A DNA stretch of 64,000 nucleotides from Paenibacillus sp. FSL K6-0276 (GCF_037977235.1 NZ_CP150276.1:1426001-1490000), one strand, 5' to 3'; positions 46,710 through 56,483 are shown, counted from the stretch's first letter. Numbers and translations: made by a program. Notes: a model not told the origin generated them from the letters alone.

Positions 46710-47375
46710 TTATGTCGATAAATTGCAGCGGCTGCTATAAATAGAAGTTTTCGTTCTTTGTTGTTTGTTAACGGGCCTCTTAGCAGGCTTACTCTTACGA
46801 GCAGAAAAAGGAGTGTATCCACCAGCAAACATCGTTCCGTTAGTATATCCTTGGCTGCTAGAGAGCAAAAGCGGATCACGGTGTGATTCTCGCTCCATAA
46901 GCTTTAATAGAACCGAGGCTGCAGCGCGCGCGTCATCGAGAGCATCATGATGCTTCAACTCAATGCCGAAATGCTGGGAGACTATATTAAGCTTATGAGA
47001 GGGTAGATCGGGCAGCATTTTTTTACCTAGTAAATAAGTACATAGGTATTGAAAGCTCGGATAGCTTAAGGACATTCCATCGAGGCAATACCGTAGCACA
47101 CTCATATCAAAAGAGGCGTTGTGTGCCACAACGATTTGCCCGTGCAGCAAAGGTTCAACGGTGGGCCACAGTTCATGGAAAGTAGGCTGACCGATTACCA
47201 TGGAGGGGGTGATGCCATGTATCGAAATGTTCATGCCGTCAAACCGCTGTTTCGGATCGATCAGCCAAGAATGTTCGGTCGTTATTCGTCCATCTTTTAC
47301 TTCTACAAGCCCCAAGGCACAGGCGCTGGAGCGACTGGAGTTCGCCGTTTCAAAGTCAATTGCTATAAAGTCCAT
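46710..47375 (-). CDS. DnaQ-like 3'-5' exonuclease (DEDDh)
   Basis: A 221-residue exonuclease of the DNA polymerase III epsilon family. Exo I is FIAIDFETANSSR, Exo II is VVAHNASFDMSVL, and Exo III is HDALDDARAAA with the DEDDh histidine. About 50 C-terminal residues are basic (SARKSKPAKRPVNKQQRTK) and could bind nucleic acid. No polymerase motif is present, so it is a stand-alone exonuclease for repair or RNA/DNA trimming. GAGGAGC precedes the ATG. Confidence 0.9.
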   Translation of the reverse strand: MDFIAIDFETANSSRSSACALGLVEVKDGRITTEHSWLIDPKQRFDGMNISIHGITPSMVIGQPTFHELWPTVEPLLHGQIVVAHNASFDMSVLRYCLDGMSLSYPSFQYLCTYLLGKKMLPDLPSHKLNIVSQHFGIELKHHDALDDARAAASVLLKLMERESHRDPLLLSSSQGYTNGTMFAGGYTPFSARKSKPAKRPVNKQQRTKTSIYSSRCNLST

Positions 47376-47456
47376 TCGTAAAGCTCCTCATCTATCATAT
47401 ATACATTCATATTAAAGTAGTAAAATGATAAATACAATCTAGTGAATTTACAAAAG

Positions 47457-47498
47457 AAAAGCCATGACATTCTACATTGTAGAATTGTCATGGCTTTT
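47457..47498. terminator. Terminator of the membrane-anchored coiled-coil gene
   Basis: AAAAGCCATGACA (47457-47469) pairs with TGTCATGGCTTTT (47486-47498), inner TCTACA/TGTAGA. It lies just beyond the minus-strand stop at 47531. Confidence 0.85.
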
Positions 47499-47530
47499 AG
47501 GGCTGTTGTTACTAATTATTGTTGTACAAT

Positions 47531-48400
47531 CTAAACTTCTCCCCCAGCAGCGATGTAAGCATCAAGTACCCGTTTGAGCGCTGCTTTTTGGTTTGCATTG
47601 ATGGTTCTATCTTCTTTTCGTTGATCTCCTTCAAGGCGCATAATGGTTTTCTCGGATTCGATGATCTGAGTCAACATGTTGATTTGAGATTTGTCGAGTG
47701 TCTCGTCATAATATTCCCAAACCCCCGGACTATTAATATCCGTGCTCATATCTCTTTCTGCACCCATAAATCCAGGGTCTATTTCAAATTTTTGACCATC
47801 TACATTAAAGACGTAATTCTTAATGAATATCCAGCTATCACCAGTGTATTGTATTTTTAAGCGTAGCCCAGAACTTATTTGTCCATCCTTGATTCCGAAA
47901 TAGGCGTAGATACCATTTTCATTGATGAACTTTGGCGCTTCTTTGTCTTGATACCATGAAATGCCTTCAACTTCATCTACTGTTTTCACCATTTGTGCAA
48001 GAGCCGCATCTTGCTTGGCTTTGATAGCAGCAGCTTCCTTTTCTTTTTTCTCTGCATCCGCTTTAGCATCTGCATCTGCTTTTTTCTTTGCTTCCGCATC
48101 TGCAGCAGCCTTTGCCTCGGTGTCAGCCTTTACCTGCTCAGCATCATTTTGGGTTTTAGCACTTACAGTTGTTGAATTATCATTGCTATTTGTCGAAGTT
48201 TTGGTAGACGTATCTGCTGTTTGAAGGGTTTTATCTGAGTCGGAGTTTCCTGCTACCACTGTAAATACAATCATTAAAATAAAGGATAGCAGGGATAAGA
48301 GAAATTTAATCTTTGCAGGTTTTTTACGTATTGCTGAGACAATCCCTATGATTCCAAATGCAATGAAAGCGAGTAAACAAATAACGACTAAAAATGCCAT
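47531..48400 (-). CDS. Membrane protein with Ala/Lys-rich coiled-coil stalk
   Basis: A 289-residue protein. Two N-terminal membrane helices (AFLVVICLLAFIAFGIIGIV and FLLSLLSFILMIVFTVVAG) precede a Ser/Thr-rich linker and a TolA-like charged helix (about 95-145, KKKADADAKADAEKK). The C-terminal globular domain has KFINENGIYAYFGIKDGQIS then LRLKIQYTGDSWIFI. Family not recognised. ATG 48400 has AGGGGGAAA upstream; the longer frame to 48451 does not. Confidence 0.75.
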   Translation of the reverse strand: MAFLVVICLLAFIAFGIIGIVSAIRKKPAKIKFLLSLLSFILMIVFTVVAGNSDSDKTLQTADTSTKTSTNSNDNSTTVSAKTQNDAEQVKADTEAKAAADAEAKKKADADAKADAEKKEKEAAAIKAKQDAALAQMVKTVDEVEGISWYQDKEAPKFINENGIYAYFGIKDGQISSGLRLKIQYTGDSWIFIKNYVFNVDGQKFEIDPGFMGAERDMSTDINSPGVWEYYDETLDKSQINMLTQIIESEKTIMRLEGDQRKEDRTINANQKAALKRVLDAYIAAGGEV

Positions 48401-48589
48401 TTTACAATTTCCCCCTAAGATAAAATAAGTATTTTTGTGTAAAAAATCCACATGTTATGAATATTGGATAACTATTCTACGTATAGTTTAATAGAAAGAT
48501 GCGGTTTTATCACCATAATTTTCTTTTTTATAACAAAATATTGAACTGACTTGTTTGTTTCGTTATCTTGCTATCTTATTCAAGAATCC

Positions 48590-48617
48590 TTACACTGCCA
48601 TATAGGTGTTGTATAGT
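48590..48617 (+). promoter_or_regulatory. Sigma-A promoter of the alkylation-repair pair
   Basis: TTACAC (48590-48595), 16 nt, TATAGT (48612-48617), about 40 nt ahead of the glycosylase start. No Ada-type site was recognised. Confidence 0.5.
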
Positions 48618-48655
48618 ATGGTTACGCACAATATCCGATACGGGAGGAAAACGCG

Positions 48656-49273
48656 TTGGGACCTGTAATAACTAAATTTTTTGAATATGGGCAAGACGAT
48701 ATAGATTACCTCGGAAGTGTGGACCCAGTGCTTGGCGCGGCGATGGCGCGGATGGGGAAGGTGGAACGTGTGATTATTCCAGATCTTTTCACTGCGCTTA
48801 TCTATGCTATAGTAGGTCAGCTAATCTCGGTCAAGGCGGTTCGGACCATTTGGACGAGAATGCAGGATCGATTCGGAGAAATTACTCCGCAGCAGCTAGC
48901 CTTACACACGGCGGATGAGATTCAAAGTTGTGGGTTGACGATGAAAAAGGCCGTTTGCATTCATGATATTTCCGATTTGGTTGCTCATGGGGATTTTAAG
49001 CTGGAGGAACTACACTTGTTATCAGATAAAGAGGTTATTCAGAGACTAATAAAGTTAAAAGGCATTGGCAAGTGGACAGCAGAAATGATGCTAATCAACT
49101 CTATGGAGCGCCCAGATGTAGTTAGTTGGGGAGATATCGCAATCCGTCGTGGCATGATGAAGCTGTATGGGCTTGATACGCTTACCAAAGATCAATTTGA
49201 ACAATACCGTCTTAAATATTCACCTCTGGGTTCAGTGGCTTCCATATACTTGTGGGAGATTTCATTTCAATAA
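48656..49273 (+). CDS. DNA-3-methyladenine glycosylase, HhH-GPD (AlkA-like)
   Basis: Base-excision glycosylase of 205 residues removing alkylated purines. The helix-hairpin-helix KLKGIGKWTAEMML and the catalytic Asp in VVSWGDIAIRRGMMKLYG are clear. An upstream conserved helix is DLFTALIYAIVGQLISVKAV. It lacks the N-terminal TBP-like domain of E. coli AlkA, as in the short B. subtilis YfjP-like forms. TTG 48656 follows GGGAGGAAAA. The AlkD-like gene begins 22 nt later, so the two probably form a repair operon. Confidence 0.9.
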   Translation: MGPVITKFFEYGQDDIDYLGSVDPVLGAAMARMGKVERVIIPDLFTALIYAIVGQLISVKAVRTIWTRMQDRFGEITPQQLALHTADEIQSCGLTMKKAVCIHDISDLVAHGDFKLEELHLLSDKEVIQRLIKLKGIGKWTAEMMLINSMERPDVVSWGDIAIRRGMMKLYGLDTLTKDQFEQYRLKYSPLGSVASIYLWEISFQ

Positions 49274-49295
49274 TTAATTAGTAAGGAGCACTATA

Positions 49296-49991
49296 GTGGA
49301 CAAAACAATAAAGGAACAGCTATTGGAGTTGGCAGATGCGGATTACCAGAAGTTTTCTGCCGCCCTAATTCCGACGATCCATAATATTATGGGAGTGCGG
49401 TTACCTGAACTTCGTAAGCTTGCCAAAAAAATAGCGAAGGGTGATTGGCGAACCTATCTGGCACACGCCGAGTCTGATTATTTTGAAGAAGTGATGCTGC
49501 AAGGTATGGTGCTTGGCTATGTGAAGACAGATCTTGAAGAAATTCTGCATTATATTGCGAACTTTATTCCCAAAATCGATAACTGGTCTGTATGCGATAG
49601 CTTTTGCACAGGCCTGAAGTTTACCTTAAAGAATAAAGAACAGATGTGGGACTTTATAGTGCCGTACCTATCATCTGAAAAAGAATATGAGATTCGATTT
49701 GCAGTAGTAATGATGCTTAATTTCTTTATCGAAGAGGCGTACATCAACCAGATTCTACAACTTCTCGATAAGGTCAGACATGAAGGGTATTATGTAAAAA
49801 TGGCAGTTTCTTGGGCGCTTTCGATGTGTTATGTGAAATTGCCTGCGGCTACGATAGGTTATTTGATAGCCAATTGCTTAGATGATTTCACCTATAACAA
49901 GGCTTTGCAGAAAATCACTGAGTCTTATCGCGTGGATCCGGAAACCAAAAAAATGATACGTGAGATGAAGAGAAGCGTTAAACGACGGTAG
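49296..49991 (+). CDS. DNA alkylation repair protein (AlkD-like, HEAT repeats)
   Basis: A 231-residue all-helical HEAT-like repeat protein of the AlkC/AlkD superfamily, which excises cationic N3/N7 alkyl purines without base flipping. Key surface features are GVRLPELRKLAKKIAKGDW, EEVMLQGMVLGY, IDNWSVCDSFCTGLK (the catalytic Trp/Asp region) and RFAVVMMLNFF. GTG start with AAGGAG 9 nt upstream. It is paired with the AlkA-like glycosylase. Confidence 0.9.
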   Translation: MDKTIKEQLLELADADYQKFSAALIPTIHNIMGVRLPELRKLAKKIAKGDWRTYLAHAESDYFEEVMLQGMVLGYVKTDLEEILHYIANFIPKIDNWSVCDSFCTGLKFTLKNKEQMWDFIVPYLSSEKEYEIRFAVVMMLNFFIEEAYINQILQLLDKVRHEGYYVKMAVSWALSMCYVKLPAATIGYLIANCLDDFTYNKALQKITESYRVDPETKKMIREMKRSVKRR

Positions 49992-49999
49992 ACAAATAG

Positions 50000-50033
50000 G
50001 CCCCTTATTCAGCTTAGTAGCTGAATAAGGGGC
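50000..50033. terminator. Bidirectional terminator between alkD-like and pspA
   Basis: GCCCCTTATTCAGCT (50000-50014) pairs perfectly with AGCTGAATAAGGGGC (50019-50033) around a TAGT loop. Confidence 0.88.
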
Positions 50034-50045
50034 TTATTATCCTAT

Positions 50046-50735
50046 TTATTTTTTGTCAGTATTGATTTTCCGGTTGCGGATTCGTTCAATTTCATCGTCA
50101 ACAGCACTACGGATGTTGGGATCAATCGATGAAGTTACTCCTGAGCCTGAGTTGAATTTATGCTTGGAGTTTTCCGCCAATGCTTCCCACTCAAAAATCT
50201 TCTCTTCCATTCGTTCGAAGCCACGTGAAGCAGTACCCACATTCGGTCCTTTTACACTGCTATGACTGCTATGGGGAGCGGAGCTTATTGTTTCTGTGGC
50301 TTGCTGAGCACGAGCGATAAGTTCGGTTCTTTTCGCTTTGAGATGTTCACGCTCTTCCTTAGCTCTAGCGATATTGATCTCCAACTCTGCCAGAGATTGC
50401 TGAGTTTGTGCCTGGCTATTTATGCACTCTTCCAGCTGTTCCACGTACCGTAACTTCGCCATGAGGGCAAGGCGAGCTCTTTCTTCATTTCCTTGCTCAA
50501 CCGCTTGAACGGCTTCGGCTTCGCTTTGCTCTACCAACTGGGTATATTCTTGTTTGCGACGTTCCAATACACTCGCTGTAACCTTCAAATCGCGCTCATT
50601 ACGCTCTGCAGTAGCTATTTCGTTCTCAAGATCGCGTAGATACTGACCAGTCAGTAGCACAGGGTTTTCTAATTTGTTCAGACCTTCGTGTAGGGCAGCT
50701 TTGGTTAGGGTGGAAATTCTTTTGAATAAACTCAT
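50046..50735 (-). CDS. pspA: PspA/IM30 family membrane-stress protein
   Basis: A 229-residue peripheral membrane protein, almost wholly coiled coil (about 25-150 and 170-220) with the amphipathic N-terminus MSLFKRISTLTKAALHEGLN that binds stressed membranes. Layout matches PspA/LiaH, an ESCRT-III-like protein. AAGGAGAG precedes the ATG. It is 50 nt downstream of pspC on the same strand. Confidence 0.92.
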   Translation of the reverse strand: MSLFKRISTLTKAALHEGLNKLENPVLLTGQYLRDLENEIATAERNERDLKVTASVLERRKQEYTQLVEQSEAEAVQAVEQGNEERARLALMAKLRYVEQLEECINSQAQTQQSLAELEINIARAKEEREHLKAKRTELIARAQQATETISSAPHSSHSSVKGPNVGTASRGFERMEEKIFEWEALAENSKHKFNSGSGVTSSIDPNIRSAVDDEIERIRNRKINTDKK

Positions 50736-50785
50736 GTTTTATCTCTCCTTAGTATGTTTGATTGTTGCTGAATGACGACGATCTG

Positions 50786-51004
50786 TTAGTAGAAATCAGG
50801 TCCATCTGAAAAGCTGCTAAAAGGTTCTTTAGGGACGATGACGCTGGCGATGACGTACAAGATAAGTACTGTACCGAAGCTGAAAAATGCTGCTGCAACA
50901 GTTATGAGACGTAGGATTGTTGCGTCAATGCCTGTGTACCGAGCTAGACCTCCGCACAAACCGCTTATCTTCTTGTCACTTAGGGAACGATATAATTTTT
51001 TCAT
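50786..51004 (-). CDS. pspC: PspC-domain membrane protein
   Basis: A 72-residue protein with the PspC signature KLYRSLSDKKISGLCGGLAR then YTGIDATILRLI, and one membrane helix FFSFGTVLILYVIASVIVP. It likely senses or transmits membrane stress to PspA. It heads a pspC-pspA operon, a common arrangement in Paenibacillus. The promoter in the 287-nt divergent gap (51005-51291) was not identified; that gap shows no gene. Confidence 0.93.
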   Translation of the reverse strand: MKKLYRSLSDKKISGLCGGLARYTGIDATILRLITVAAAFFSFGTVLILYVIASVIVPKEPFSSFSDGPDFY

Positions 51005-51291
51005 TTATTATTTTCATCCTCTCTTATGGGGGTGATTGTGATTTAATCTTGCAACCCGCTTGCTTATGTACTCATTGTAAAGCCTTTTTGAATGTGGCAA
51101 AACGGCCTGAAGACGGTTCTTGTTACCAGACCTGAGTCGAGGTTCGTTCCCGCAGGAAGGCGGGGGAAATAAATTCGTGATTATGGATGAACTACAAATC
51201 GCTGTTGAAGTTAGGTACAATAAAGAAAGGAATACTTGTGGGAGTGTCGAAATATGCTTATATATGACTACTACGGAATTGGGGGCTGAAC

Positions 51292-51705
51292 ATGAGCTTT
51301 TTTAACAAGGTAAAGGCAGGCGTAAGCGAGGCTGGGAATAAAGCAAAGACAGTGGTGGAGATCAATCGATTGAAATTACAGAACAACAGCAAGCAGAATG
51401 ATATTGACCAGCAGTATCAGGTAATGGGTAAACTGTTGTTTGAAGCTGTAACTCAAGGTGCAGGACCACTGCCGAGTGAGCAGATCGAGAAGAATATTTC
51501 CCGTATTCTTGAACTGAAATCGGAGATCGACGTCAATCTCGCACAAATCGCTGGGTTGTCCGATGTGAAGCAGTGTAAAGCATGCGGTGGCAATGTGGCA
51601 ATCGAGGCTCGCTTTTGTTCGAGCTGCGGATCAACTTTTGAAGCGGCCAATGAACCTATTCGTGATGTAACACCATCGTCGATTACATTGGATAAGAAGG
51701 AATAG
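51292..51705 (+). CDS. Zinc-ribbon protein
   Basis: A 137-residue protein. The helical N-terminal part (about 1-95, KVKAGVSEAGNKAKTVVEIN) is followed by a CxxC-CxxC zinc ribbon, KQCKACGGNVAIEARFCSSC, and a polar tail. Similar zinc-ribbon proteins of unknown role sit near PspA-type genes in Bacilli. GGGGG precedes the ATG by 6 nt. Divergent from pspCA. Confidence 0.8.
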   Translation: MSFFNKVKAGVSEAGNKAKTVVEINRLKLQNNSKQNDIDQQYQVMGKLLFEAVTQGAGPLPSEQIEKNISRILELKSEIDVNLAQIAGLSDVKQCKACGGNVAIEARFCSSCGSTFEAANEPIRDVTPSSITLDKKE

Positions 51706-51727
51706 GAGATACAATGTGTTTAATGAG

Positions 51728-51753
51728 GAGCCGTGTTAGTTACACGGCTCTTT
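51728..51753 (+). terminator. Terminator after the zinc-ribbon gene
   Basis: GAGCCGTGT (51728-51736) pairs with ACACGGCTC (51742-51750), then TTT. Confidence 0.8.
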
Positions 51754-51812
51754 ATGTTGTCTAATTCTTATGCAAACATATTGCTGCGGATCACTCTTAA
51801 ATACTATTTCGA

Positions 51813-51857
51813 AAAGCGGTCATTTCCGGTACTTTAGGATTGGCCGCTTTTATTTTT
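51813..51857 (+). terminator. Second terminator-like hairpin
   Basis: AAAGCGG (51813-51819) with CCGCTTT (51844-51850) followed by TATTTTT. It stands in the 350-nt gap before the SLH protein gene; nothing else is recognised in that gap. Confidence 0.6.
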
Positions 51858-52055
51858 CTCTAAATCTCGTAACTGCTTAGATACATCTTATTAGTCACGC
51901 AGAGCTGGGCAGGTATGCCTAATACGAATATTCTATGTGCAAAAGTACCTATCAAGATGTCTATGTTCCTAAATATTTCTTTTCAAATATATGGATTCTC
52001 ATTTATTATATAATAAGCAATTAATGATATATTTTGGAAGGGGAACTGCGGTTAA

Positions 52056-55000
52056 ATGAGAGGGAAAAAAAGATGGATTTATTTATGCGTTATGGCATTA
52101 TTTGCTTCAATCGTATGGCCGATGGGAGGTATAACCCCAACTGTTTCGGCAGAGAGTGCCGTGGAACAGTCCTTGGATTTAGGTTCGTATATCCGAGATT
52201 TAAAGATGGATGAGCAAAGAGGTTATCTTTATGCCACCACCAATAACTCCAATGACCTCTTTGTGATAAGTATGGATTCACTTCAAATTATAAAGAAAAT
52301 TCCATTAGGCTATAGTCCATTTGGAATGGAAATGACAGAGAGCAAACTATATGTAGCAGTCAGCGGAAGTTATTTCATAAAAGTGATTGATTTGGATTCA
52401 CAGACTGTTGCAGGTCAGATCTCAACTTCCGAGCACCCTTATCATATTGCGATAAATGAAAGCGTTTTGTATTATTCGGTAGGAGACCAATGGAGTGATA
52501 TACATAGAAAAGACTTGGCAACAGCAAAAGAAACGTCACTTAATGTCTCCATCCATGCACCTATTCTGAAAATGGACCCAGAGCGGCAGCTTCTTTACGC
52601 TGCTCAGAAAGGAACAACTGCTTCAGAATTAACTGTATTCGACGCTACGTATGGCTCTCAGTTATGGAAATGGGGTAGTTTCTATGAGATTTCAGTGGGC
52701 AGTAACTTGCTCCTGGATGAGGGTGATCTTTACAGTGGTGGAAGAAGAATAGATCCCGTTAACCGTCGTCTTATCTCAACAACTCCTAGAGGAGCAGTAT
52801 TAGCAGTTAGAAATGGATTGGTTTTTACTAGTGTAGGAGACGTATATACAAAAGATGAAGGAATCGAAGTATATGACTCAGGGAAGGCACCAGAGAATTA
52901 TTCCTTTATTTATGTCGATGCAAACAGCAATATGTACAGAAATCCACTCTCTTCGTCTGTTATCAAGAAAATAAAATTCATACCACCAACCGTTGTTCCT
53001 GAGCCCCTCAATTATGCTAATGGATATGATCAAATTGAGTTAGACCATCCTATCACCGCATGGGTAGCAGGTAATAATGAACGTTATTTATATGCAATTT
53101 CATCTGAAGCCAATAGACTGCTTCAGATTGATACTGAATCATTTGAGATTATCGCAGACCGTTATATAGGATCTAAGCCCCGAGATATTGATATTCGTCA
53201 AGGTGTTCTTTATATCTCTTTGGATGGAAGTTCTCATATAGCCAAGGTTGATACGGAAAATGAAACTAACTTTATGGCTCCTATAACAGAGTTCGAGACC
53301 GGCAAGATCACAAATAAAGTTGCGGCCGGAGATGGAAAAGTATTTTTTAGTACAACTCAGGGTACTGTGGGTGTATTTGACTCCGTATACTCTTACTTTC
53401 CAGGTTATTACGGTTCGGACAATGATCTTCTCTATGACGAATCAGGTTTATTTGTCGGTGATGGAGGCTACTTACGTCAATTGAATCCGACATCAGGCGC
53501 AATAGTCCAAAGCTCCATATATATTGAGAACAGCAACGCAAGCAATATTATTAAGGATGCTAATTTCCTTTATTATGGCGGAAAACGTTTGCTGATAAAT
53601 GATCTGAAAACATCGTTTGGACCTTATAAGGATCCAAATAATTATTTCATGCGGATTTTGTCTGCTCGTGATGGACTGGTGCTTTACTCTACTTCTTTCT
53701 TTGATCGCGACTCGTTCAGTTCTCTATACCAGCTACCTTTTTACCCTAAAAGTGGATATCAGAAAAAGGATGGATCTATTATATTCAATGCGGGTCCTGT
53801 ACCTTCAGGCACTTCAGAATATGATCCACCGGTATCATTCAGATTACTGAAATATGGTAGCTTTGAGCAGATGAAGGAACAAGTGAAAGAAGACCTTAGA
53901 CCTTCTGCTGTATACGCAATTGATAATGATCTTAGTACGGAACGCTTGAAAGGCAGTGTTGTTATCTATCCTGGTAAAGCGGCTATAGGAATTAACAAAT
54001 ATCGGATTCGTTATTATGATGCTAATAATCAAAAGATTAATGAAATATCTGATGATTATGCAACGATGTATGATCGTAAAACCGAGGGTTACTTTTTGCG
54101 TTCTTTATATCAGAAAACATCGCCGGCCGTAAGTAAAATCGGTATTGCTCCCGTGCAGCAAACTATCTATGATCAGAATAAAGTGCTCGAAGATTCGGAG
54201 CGCATTGTGAGAATCTGGGACGAAGATTCTTATTTTATCGACAATGGCACGCTTTTCGATTCAGATAACTCACCAGATTCCATTGACGGACGAGTGACAT
54301 TTTCTCCAGCCAAAGCCCAAATGTCAGGAGAGCAATATGCTGTATTTTTCTATGGTGACAACGGGGTAATAGATTCGCCTATTGGGTGGCTTCCATCTGG
54401 TCAGGGAACCCTTACCCTCAATATACCTGCAGGTACTACAATTCCCGCCGATGCGTATGCGGTAGCAGTGGTACTCGTAGATCATAATGGAAATGAGGCG
54501 CCTGGTTATAGTCTGATTGAGATTCCAGATCGAATGACCCTTGCGCCTTCCTTAGATCAAATTACCGTGATAAACACTGCTAGCAGTGATACAGTTTCAG
54601 TGTCAGGCCTCAAACCCGGCGATTTGATGCAGGTCTACTCAAATAGTGGTCTTTTGTATGGTCAGGCATTAGTTCCTGCGGGAAGCTCTTCAGCTGTTCT
54701 TAGCCATATAACGTTAGATGAGTCCGTTCCAGTAATTGCTGTTAGCATTACATCACCAGGAAAAAGAGAAAGTTTTCCTGTCTATAAGGAATATACTGAA
54801 ACTGGATCAATTCCTGGCGGCGGTGGAGGATCATCCGGCGGAGGAACTGGTAGTGGTGGTGGGAGTGGTAGTGGCGGTAGTGGTGGCGGCGGAGGAGCCG
54901 GTGCTGGGGGTGGTCTTGTGATATCTCCAGTCATTCAGACTCAGAATAGCGCTAAGATGACTGTAACCGAAATTGTGAAAAATGCAGATGGTACAGTTAA

Positions 55001-56153
55001 AGCGCAAGTGAAAGTCAGCGATAATGCCCTCGATGTGGATCTGTCAAAATGGACTGGTAGTGCTAGTAGATTGCTACTCCAGATTCCTGATACGGCAGAT
55101 GAAATTGAATTATCAATAACAGGCGGACAACTGAACAAGATCACTGCAAAGGATGCGACCGCAGTGATTGAAGTTCAGGGTATCGATAAAGGATTTTTAA
55201 TTCCGGTTAGTGTTCTGAAATCGGCAGTTGGCAGCGAAGAACAATCAATAGTGGTTCTCAAAGTCGCGCCAGCAAATAACTCTTCTGTGGAGTCTGCTAA
55301 TAAACTACTTGGCGAGAAAGCCTTGAATGCAATCGGACATTTTTATGAATTCTCGATTACCGTAAAATCAAGCAATGGCACTACTAAGGAGATTAAGAAT
55401 ACTGATCAATATATTGGTCATATCTTCTATATTCCGCTACAAACCGGGTTGACCACGGACTCTTTATCTGCATTTATGGTTGACATAAACAGTGGGCAAA
55501 TCGTTACTGTGCCTGCAACATTTATGCAGGAAGGCGATAAGATCAAAACAACAGCTTACCGAAAAGGAAATTCCATATACGGTGTTGTTGCAGGGCAACC
55601 TAATTTCAAAGATGTACCTGAGGCTTACTTTGCCAAAACAGCTATCGGAAAGCTGGGAGCTAGAAAAATTGTCAGTGGTTATACAGACGGCTCCTTTAAA
55701 CCCGAAGGAATGGTTTCTCGTGCCGAAGCAGCATCCATTCTGGTTAAAGCACTAGGGTTGACTCCATCTTCGCAAACTTTGAACTTTAAGGATATCAAGA
55801 GCGATGCATGGTATGCTGGTTCTGTTGGGGTAGCTGTCCAAAGTGGATTGTTCAAGGGATATCCGGACGGGACTTTCCGTCCAGATCAAACGATTACCCA
55901 GCAAGAGATGATTAGCATTTTATATCAAGCTCTAACTTACGGTGGATACAAGTCGGTTAGTGAAGGGAGTCTCCTTCAGTTTGATGCTTCTACTGGTTTT
56001 AAAACTTGGTCTTCAGAAGCGGTCAACGCCCTGATTCGGGCGAATGTCATTAAGACAGGAGATGTATTTCCTATCCAAGCTAGCAAAAAAACTACTCGCG
56101 CTGAAAGTGCCTTACTTATTTACCGTTTGCTAAACGCGCTGAAGATGATCTAA
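52056..56153 (+). CDS. SLH-domain wall protein with beta-propeller repeats
   Basis: A 1365-residue exported protein. The signal peptide (1-32, ends VSAES) is followed by beta-propeller/YVTN-like blades (about 35-560; YLYATTNNSNDLFVISMDSL and YLYAISSEANRLLQIDTESF are paralogous). A middle of two or three Ig-like regions comes next, then a Gly/Ser linker (about 920-955, GGGGSGSGGSGG-like) and three SLH domains from about 1183 (NFKDVPEAYFAKTAIGKLGA; RKIVSGYTDGSFKPEGMVSR; GLFKGYPDGTFRPDQTIT). SLH domains bind pyruvylated wall polymer, so the protein is surface-displayed. The propeller suggests binding rather than catalysis; the ligand is unknown. GGAAGGGG precedes the ATG. Confidence 0.9.
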   Translation: MRGKKRWIYLCVMALFASIVWPMGGITPTVSAESAVEQSLDLGSYIRDLKMDEQRGYLYATTNNSNDLFVISMDSLQIIKKIPLGYSPFGMEMTESKLYVAVSGSYFIKVIDLDSQTVAGQISTSEHPYHIAINESVLYYSVGDQWSDIHRKDLATAKETSLNVSIHAPILKMDPERQLLYAAQKGTTASELTVFDATYGSQLWKWGSFYEISVGSNLLLDEGDLYSGGRRIDPVNRRLISTTPRGAVLAVRNGLVFTSVGDVYTKDEGIEVYDSGKAPENYSFIYVDANSNMYRNPLSSSVIKKIKFIPPTVVPEPLNYANGYDQIELDHPITAWVAGNNERYLYAISSEANRLLQIDTESFEIIADRYIGSKPRDIDIRQGVLYISLDGSSHIAKVDTENETNFMAPITEFETGKITNKVAAGDGKVFFSTTQGTVGVFDSVYSYFPGYYGSDNDLLYDESGLFVGDGGYLRQLNPTSGAIVQSSIYIENSNASNIIKDANFLYYGGKRLLINDLKTSFGPYKDPNNYFMRILSARDGLVLYSTSFFDRDSFSSLYQLPFYPKSGYQKKDGSIIFNAGPVPSGTSEYDPPVSFRLLKYGSFEQMKEQVKEDLRPSAVYAIDNDLSTERLKGSVVIYPGKAAIGINKYRIRYYDANNQKINEISDDYATMYDRKTEGYFLRSLYQKTSPAVSKIGIAPVQQTIYDQNKVLEDSERIVRIWDEDSYFIDNGTLFDSDNSPDSIDGRVTFSPAKAQMSGEQYAVFFYGDNGVIDSPIGWLPSGQGTLTLNIPAGTTIPADAYAVAVVLVDHNGNEAPGYSLIEIPDRMTLAPSLDQITVINTASSDTVSVSGLKPGDLMQVYSNSGLLYGQALVPAGSSSAVLSHITLDESVPVIAVSITSPGKRESFPVYKEYTETGSIPGGGGGSSGGGTGSGGGSGSGGSGGGGGAGAGGGLVISPVIQTQNSAKMTVTEIVKNADGTVKAQVKVSDNALDVDLSKWTGSASRLLLQIPDTADEIELSITGGQLNKITAKDATAVIEVQGIDKGFLIPVSVLKSAVGSEEQSIVVLKVAPANNSSVESANKLLGEKALNAIGHFYEFSITVKSSNGTTKEIKNTDQYIGHIFYIPLQTGLTTDSLSAFMVDINSGQIVTVPATFMQEGDKIKTTAYRKGNSIYGVVAGQPNFKDVPEAYFAKTAIGKLGARKIVSGYTDGSFKPEGMVSRAEAASILVKALGLTPSSQTLNFKDIKSDAWYAGSVGVAVQSGLFKGYPDGTFRPDQTITQQEMISILYQALTYGGYKSVSEGSLLQFDASTGFKTWSSEAVNALIRANVIKTGDVFPIQASKKTTRAESALLIYRLLNALKMI

Positions 56154-56205
56154 TTATAGAATTGATTCCAGTTCAATCAATTCAACCTTAATTGTTTAGT
56201 TCAGT

Positions 56206-56243
56206 AACAGAGCAGTTTGCCAAGGCAACTGCTCTGTTTTTTT
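56206..56243 (+). terminator. Terminator after the SLH protein gene
   Basis: AACAGAGCAGT (56206-56216) pairs with ACTGCTCTGTT (56228-56238), inner GCC/GGC, followed by T residues. Confidence 0.93.
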
Positions 56244-56483
56244 GTGCAGGATTCCGCTGCGCTTTTTATCACGTACAACTTGAGTCGCTCAGTCGAGCAG
56301 AACTGTAATAAGAGTAAGATTAGCTGTATTCATTGCATTAAGCGCTACCCAGGAGTTGCTATTCTTAGACATGACGGCATAGTATCCGTTCTCAGGCTCT
56401 TTCGCTTAAGTCCTTCTGCTGTGCGAAGCTTGGAAACCTCTCGATAGACCACATCTTTAGAAGCAAAAGTGTGATTGAATGTG

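Noticed and set aside
51120..51305. 61-codon frame overlapping the zinc-ribbon gene start
   Set aside because: TTG start without a ribosome site and out of frame with the clear downstream gene.
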